A DNA stretch of 9,304 nt from Alphaproteobacteria bacterium (GTDB lineage Bacteria; Pseudomonadota; Alphaproteobacteria; Geminicoccales; Geminicoccaceae): assembly GCA_026984595.1 (NCBI GenBank), contig JALSRW010000445.1, positions 1 to 9,304 on the forward strand, read 5' to 3'. The notes below the pieces were generated by a model. The model made no database searches, was not told where the DNA came from, and was given only the letters and a program-made list of their open reading frames with translations. Positions 6,677 to 9,304 of the stretch are shown here, in pieces (the first letter of the stretch is position 1; each line of letters begins with the position of its first letter). The translations under genes and the position numbers were made by a program.

Positions 6677-7171
6677 TCAGGCGCGGGCCGCGGCCGCGTC
6701 GGTTCCGGCCTTGCCACGCCACAGGGCGAAACCGGCGAGGGCGGCGAGGGCGAGGGCGAAGACGGCGTTCCAGGCGGCGATGGAAAGACCGAGGATGATC
6801 GCCGCCGGGCGATCGCAGCGGGGCACGGTGGCGAGAAGCTGCGCCTTGAGCTCGGCCAGGCTGGCGGCCGGGCCGGCCGCCGCGCAGCCCTCCGGCAGGC
6901 GGAAGATCCCGGCCTCGACGCCGGTGTGAAAGAGGGCGATGCCGGCATCGAGGAGATAGAGCAGCAGCGCCGCCGCCAGCGCCGCCCGCGGCATGCCGGA
7001 GGCGAGGCCGATGCCCAGCACCAGTACCGCCGCCATGTAGGGATAGCGCTGGTAGAGGCAGAGCTGGCAGGGTTCGAGTCCGAACCCGTATTCCATCACA
7101 TAGGCAGCTCCGAGCCCGGCGGCGGTGAGCAGCAGAAGAAGCATCGCCAGGGAGCGTTGCGAGAGGCGCAT
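6677..7171 (-). CDS. dsbB: Disulfide bond formation protein B-like (DsbB family) membrane protein
   Basis: This 164-residue inner-membrane protein has four predicted hydrophobic helices, at about 8-26, 45-60, 64-82 and 124-150. The first periplasmic loop contains the redox pair in EPCQLCLYQRYPY (C35, C38). The second loop holds C96 (EGC) and C119 (PRCDRP), giving the DsbB four-cysteine pattern. H82 in ALFHTGVEAG matches the conserved His/GVE segment of the DsbB-like group. DsbB passes electrons from the periplasmic oxidase DsbA to ubiquinone, but no dsbA is in this window. It starts only ten bases after the stop of the upstream yqaA-like gene, and a GAGGAA Shine-Dalgarno overlaps that stop, so the two are an operon. 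Short DsbB-like proteins of this type are common in alphaproteobacteria. Confidence 0.93.
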   Translation of the reverse strand: MRLSQRSLAMLLLLLTAAGLGAAYVMEYGFGLEPCQLCLYQRYPYMAAVLVLGIGLASGMPRAALAAALLLYLLDAGIALFHTGVEAGIFRLPEGCAAAGPAASLAELKAQLLATVPRCDRPAAIILGLSIAAWNAVFALALAALAGFALWRGKAGTDAAAARA

Positions 7172-7181
7172 TCCCGGTTCC

Positions 7182-7760
7182 TCAGATGAACTTCAGGGCG
7201 GCGAAGCCGGCGATGATGAGCACCAGGAAGGCGCTGGTGATCAGGGTCAGCCGGCGCTCGACGAACACCCGGATGGGCTCGCCGAAATGTCGCAGCAGCA
7301 GGGCGATCAGAAAGAAGCGTGCGCCGCGGGTGAGGATCGAGGCGAGGATGAAGGGGCCGAGGGCGAAGCCCGAGACGCCGCTTGCGATGGTCACGATCTT
7401 GTAGGGGATCGGGGTCAGCCCCTTGATCAGGATGATCCACAGGCCCCACTCGCGGTAGGTCGCCCGCATCGTCTCGAAGCCTTCGGTGTAGCCGTAGAAC
7501 TCGATGATCGGGCGGCCCAGCGATTCGTAGAGGAAATAGCCGATCGCGTAGCCGGCGATGCCACCCAGCACGCTGGTCACGGTGGCGATCAGGGCCAGGC
7601 GGTAGGCGCGCTCGGGCCGTGCCAGGATCATCGGCACCAGCATGGCGTCGGGAGGGATCGGGAAGAAGGAGCTTTCGGCGAAGGAGACCGCACCGAGGGC
7701 CCAGCCGGCCCGGGGCCCGGCGGCCATACGCATCGTCCAGTCGTAGAATTTCCGTATCAA
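7182..7760 (-). CDS. yqaA: YqaA/DedA-type (VTT/SNARE-associated superfamily) membrane protein
   Basis: This 192-residue multi-spanning membrane protein has the family signature FAESSFFPIPPDAML (27-41), a Gly-rich helix VLGGIAGYAIGYFL (64-77), an amphipathic segment YTEGFETM (91-98), then WIILIKGLTPIPYKIVTIASG (108-128) and an Arg-containing last core TRGARFFLIA (144-153). DedA-superfamily proteins are implicated in lipid-carrier or phospholipid transport across the membrane; the exact role of YqaA is unsettled. The best start is a TTG at 7758-7760. It yields MIRKFYDWT, the usual family N-terminus, there is no in-frame ATG upstream, and AGGT lies a few bases before it. The next ATGs are inside the conserved N-terminus. 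It is the first gene of the yqaA-dsbB unit and divergent from the SPFH gene. Confidence 0.9.
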   Translation of the reverse strand: MIRKFYDWTMRMAAGPRAGWALGAVSFAESSFFPIPPDAMLVPMILARPERAYRLALIATVTSVLGGIAGYAIGYFLYESLGRPIIEFYGYTEGFETMRATYREWGLWIILIKGLTPIPYKIVTIASGVSGFALGPFILASILTRGARFFLIALLLRHFGEPIRVFVERRLTLITSAFLVLIIAGFAALKFI

Positions 7761-7790
7761 TGCAGACCTGCAACCATTCTGCCGCTGGAA

Positions 7791-7803
7791 GGCACTTTTG
7801 CCT
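7791..7803. repeat. 13-base intergenic repeat, copy 2 (GGCACTTTTGCCT)
   Basis: Identical to 2257-2269. It overlaps the position where the -10 of the yqaA-dsbB promoter would fall, a place where a bound protein would act as a repressor. Chance recurrence cannot be excluded. Confidence 0.3.
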
Positions 7804-7820
7804 ACATGCCCGGGCGGCGG

Positions 7821-7837
7821 ATCTCAAGATCGGAGAT
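7821..7837. promoter_or_regulatory. Possible operator dyad ATCTC-N7-GAGAT
   Basis: Five-base inverted arms (7821-7825 and 7833-7837) overlap the TTGAGA -35-like element of the minus-strand operon. The size and position suit a dimeric regulator, but the arms are short and no regulator gene is nearby. Confidence 0.25.
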
Positions 7838-7873
7838 TGCCGTAGCCGTACCCACAGGCGTAAAGCTCCCGAT

Positions 7874-7903
7874 ATGACGACCCACCGGTGATCCCCCTAT
7901 CGT
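7874..7903 (+). promoter_or_regulatory. Candidate promoter of the SPFH-nfeD operon
   Basis: ATGACG (7874-7879), an 18-base spacer and TATCGT (7898-7903) are each 4/6 to consensus. The predicted start, near 7909-7911, would leave a 5' leader of about ten bases that just includes the GGAG at 7908-7911. This argues against the upstream GTG 7902 as initiator, since it would lie in the -10. Confidence 0.35.
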
Positions 7904-7919
7904 GTCCGGAGCCGCCGCC

Positions 7920-8885
7920 ATGCTGCCCGAAGCCTTTTCCATCCTGGTCATCGCCCTCGTCGTTCTGTTCCTGCTGCTCCTGTTCCTCGGGATCAAGTCG
8001 GTGCCCCAGGGCGAGGAATGGACCGTCGAACGGTTCGGCCGATATGTGCGCACGCTGCGCCCCGGTCTCAACGTGATCCTTCCCTTCGTCGATCGGATCG
8101 GCGCCAAGCTCAACATGATGGAGCAGGTGCTCGACGTTCCGTCCCAGGAGGTGATCACCCGTGACAACGCCCTGATCACCGTCGACGGGGTGGTCTTCTC
8201 CCAGGTACTGGATGCCGCGCGGGCCGCGTACGAGGTTCGCGATCTGCAGCGGGCCATTCTCAATCTCACCATGACCAACATCCGCACGGTCCTGGGTTCG
8301 ATGGACCTGGACGAGGCCCTGTCCAAGCGCGACGAAATCAATGCCCGTCTGCTGCAGGTGGTGGACGAGGCGACCGCGCCCTGGGGGGTCAAGGTGACGC
8401 GCATCGAGATCAAGGATATCAGCCCGCCCCAGGATCTGGTCGAGGCAATGGCCCGGCAGATGAAGGCCGAGCGTGACAAGCGTGCCCAGATCCTGCTCGC
8501 CGAAGGCGAGCGGCAGGCGGCCATTCTCAAGGCGGAGGGGGAAAAGCAGGCGGCCGTCCTCGAGGCGGAGGGGCGCAAGGAAGCGGCCAGCCGTGACGCC
8601 GAGGCCCGCGAGCGACTGGCCCGGGCCGAGGCGCGTGCCACCGAGGTGCTGTCGCAGGCGCTGGCCGGCGGCGATGTGCAGGCGATCAACTACTATGTGG
8701 CCCAGAACTATCTCACGACCCTCGCCGAATTCGCGAAGAGCAGCAACCAGAAGACCCTGATCCTGCCGGTGGAGGTGACCGGCGTCCTCGGCTCGCTGGC
8801 CGGCATCGCCGAACTCGCCCGGCAGGCGGGCGCTGCCGCACCTGCGGCCCGTCCCGGCCCCTGGGAGGGAGCCGGACGGGAATGA
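7920..8885 (+). CDS. qmcA: SPFH/Band-7 (stomatin/prohibitin-like, QmcA-type) membrane protein
   Basis: This 321-residue protein has one N-terminal transmembrane helix (about 6-24) and then the SPFH domain (about 25-185): KSVPQGEEWTVERFGRY and LRPGLNVILPFVDRI are the signature opening, and QEVITRDNALITVDGVVF the core. From 194 on comes an Ala/Glu-rich coiled coil with 11-residue repeats, then a conserved tail, NYYVAQNYLTTLAEF (257-271). Such proteins form large membrane-bound ring assemblies that organise microdomains and associate with proteases or NfeD partners. The ATG at 7920 is preferred over the in-frame GTG at 7902 because GGAG (7908-7911) is eight bases upstream and the GTG has no ribosome site. 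The stop overlaps the nfeD start in ATGA. The size matches E. coli QmcA (about 305 residues). Confidence 0.95.
   Translation: MLPEAFSILVIALVVLFLLLLFLGIKSVPQGEEWTVERFGRYVRTLRPGLNVILPFVDRIGAKLNMMEQVLDVPSQEVITRDNALITVDGVVFSQVLDAARAAYEVRDLQRAILNLTMTNIRTVLGSMDLDEALSKRDEINARLLQVVDEATAPWGVKVTRIEIKDISPPQDLVEAMARQMKAERDKRAQILLAEGERQAAILKAEGEKQAAVLEAEGRKEAASRDAEARERLARAEARATEVLSQALAGGDVQAINYYVAQNYLTTLAEFAKSSNQKTLILPVEVTGVLGSLAGIAELARQAGAAAPAARPGPWEGAGRE
8499..8630 (+). repeat. Four 33-base (11-residue) coiled-coil repeats inside the SPFH gene
   Basis: Residues 194-237 read as four successive 11-residue units: AEGERQAAILK, AEGEKQAAVLE, AEGRKEAASRD and AEARERLARAE. The first two are nearly identical and the later two degenerate. 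An 11-residue period indicates a hendecad coiled coil, as seen in stomatin-like proteins. Confidence 0.8.
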
Positions 8886-9304
8886 ACGTCCTGTTCTGGT
8901 ACTGGTGGGCGTTCGCCGCGGTCCTCCTGGTGGTCGAGATCTTCGCTCCGGGCTTCGTCTTCCTGTGGCTCGCGGTGAGCGCCTTCCTGACCGGAGCGCT
9001 GCTGTGGTTCCTGCCCGCTCTCGGCTGGCAATGGCAGCTCCTCTCCTTCGCCGGGCTGGGGCTGGTCACCGTCTCCGGCTGGCTGTACCTCCAGCGCCGT
9101 TTCGGCCTGCTGCGCGCGAGCGACGAGGCGGACAGCCTCAACCGACGCGGCGAACGGCTGATCGGCCGGGAATTCGAACTGGTCGAGCCGATCCGGGCCG
9201 GCACCGGCCGGGTGCGGGTGGGCGATACGGTATGGCCGGTCACCGGACCCGACCTGCCGGCCGGCAGCCATGTCCGGGCGACCGGCATCGAGGGTACCCA
9301 TCTG
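8882..9304 (+). CDS. nfeD: NfeD family membrane protein, 3' end beyond the window
   Basis: The 141 residues visible have no stop yet. The family's short form is near 145-150, so only a few residues are probably missing. It starts MNVLFWYWWAFAAVLLVVEIFAPGF, a membrane helix with the conserved E-x-F-x-PGF turn. Two more hydrophobic segments (about 26-45 and 50-70) follow, and from about 88 a soluble beta-rich OB-fold domain, with RRGERLIGREFELVEP (88-103), GTGRVRVGDTVWPV (107-120) and LPAGSHVRATGIEG (125-138). Short NfeD proteins pair with SPFH proteins in conserved operons and are thought to help assemble or regulate them; they lack the serine-protease domain of long NfeD. The start overlaps the qmcA stop by four bases (ATGA), and a GGGAGGGA stretch lies upstream. 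Confidence 0.93.
   Translation, partial: MNVLFWYWWAFAAVLLVVEIFAPGFVFLWLAVSAFLTGALLWFLPALGWQWQLLSFAGLGLVTVSGWLYLQRRFGLLRASDEADSLNRRGERLIGREFELVEPIRAGTGRVRVGDTVWPVTGPDLPAGSHVRATGIEGTHL

Larger units (their letters stand above)
7761..7919. promoter_or_regulatory. Divergent intergenic region between the yqaA-like and SPFH genes
   Basis: These 159 bases must carry promoters for both directions. For the minus strand, a -35-like TTGAGA (plus 7822-7827) has only a poor -10 (TAGGCA, plus 7799-7804) at 17-base spacing. A plus-strand candidate lies at 7874-7903. The region also holds the second copy of the 13-base dyad (7791-7803) and an ATCTC-N7-GAGAT dyad (7821-7837). Confidence 0.5.

Noticed and set aside
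7125..7877. A 250-codon plus-strand open frame opposite yqaA and dsbB
   Set aside because: It is antisense to two clearly recognisable membrane proteins, and its product is Asp/Gly/Glu-rich without motifs.
7902..7919. A GTG start for the SPFH gene 18 bases upstream
   Set aside because: It has no ribosome-binding site and probably overlaps the promoter -10. ATG 7920 has GGAG at proper spacing.
1..9304. A defence system, mobile element, CRISPR array or biosynthetic cluster
   Set aside because: Every long coding region belongs to a core metabolic or envelope family, composition is uniform, and no direct repeats, terminal inverted repeats or recombinase genes were seen.

Overview
This is a GC-rich, gene-dense stretch of bacterial chromosome. 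It most resembles an alphaproteobacterium, possibly a Rhodospirillales-type lineage. The grounds are the protein style of SdhA/SdhB, a pyrB gene coupled to a degenerate pyrC homologue, a YqaA-type membrane protein next to a DsbB-like protein, and CTTG-type promoter-like sequences. The genus cannot be read from the sequence. Base composition and codon use look uniform. I see no transposase, integrase, phage gene, CRISPR array, tRNA or rRNA.

Layout. Positions 1-2131 hold the end of the succinate dehydrogenase operon: sdhA, cut by the left edge, then a complete sdhB. A 376-base gap follows. It contains a candidate promoter, a very clear intrinsic terminator at 2345-2373 and a possible short RNA between them. 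Next is a 433-residue NAD(P)-binding/SAF-domain oxidoreductase (2508-3809) of the 'predicted homoserine dehydrogenase' group, which includes Brucella DRL, a non-canonical DXP reductoisomerase. After 55 bases comes a pyrimidine pair with an ATGA overlap: pyrB (3865-4815) and a dihydroorotase-like gene (4812-6116) that has lost its metal-binding HxH motif. Three minus-strand genes follow: an ATP-binding-type universal stress protein whose 3' end overlaps that of the pyrC-like gene, a DsbB-like quinone/disulfide membrane protein, and a YqaA/DedA-type membrane protein upstream of dsbB. A divergent intergenic region (7761-7919) then leads to a plus-strand SPFH (stomatin/QmcA-like) gene coupled by ATGA to an NfeD gene that runs off the right edge.

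How the genes work together. SdhA/SdhB form the soluble part of complex II, and their membrane anchors SdhC/D would lie off-window to the left. PyrB makes carbamoyl aspartate, and its partner is probably the non-catalytic PyrC' subunit of a Pseudomonas-type aspartate transcarbamoylase holoenzyme, which implies a true dihydroorotase elsewhere. YqaA and DsbB form a two-gene membrane unit, and QmcA/NfeD form a membrane-microdomain unit. The window is mainly core metabolism and envelope housekeeping. The items most worth a second look are the DRL-like enzyme, the degenerate PyrC, the promoter/terminator cassette between sdhB and the DRL-like gene, and a possibly leaderless pyrB transcript. I found no convincing undescribed multigene system.
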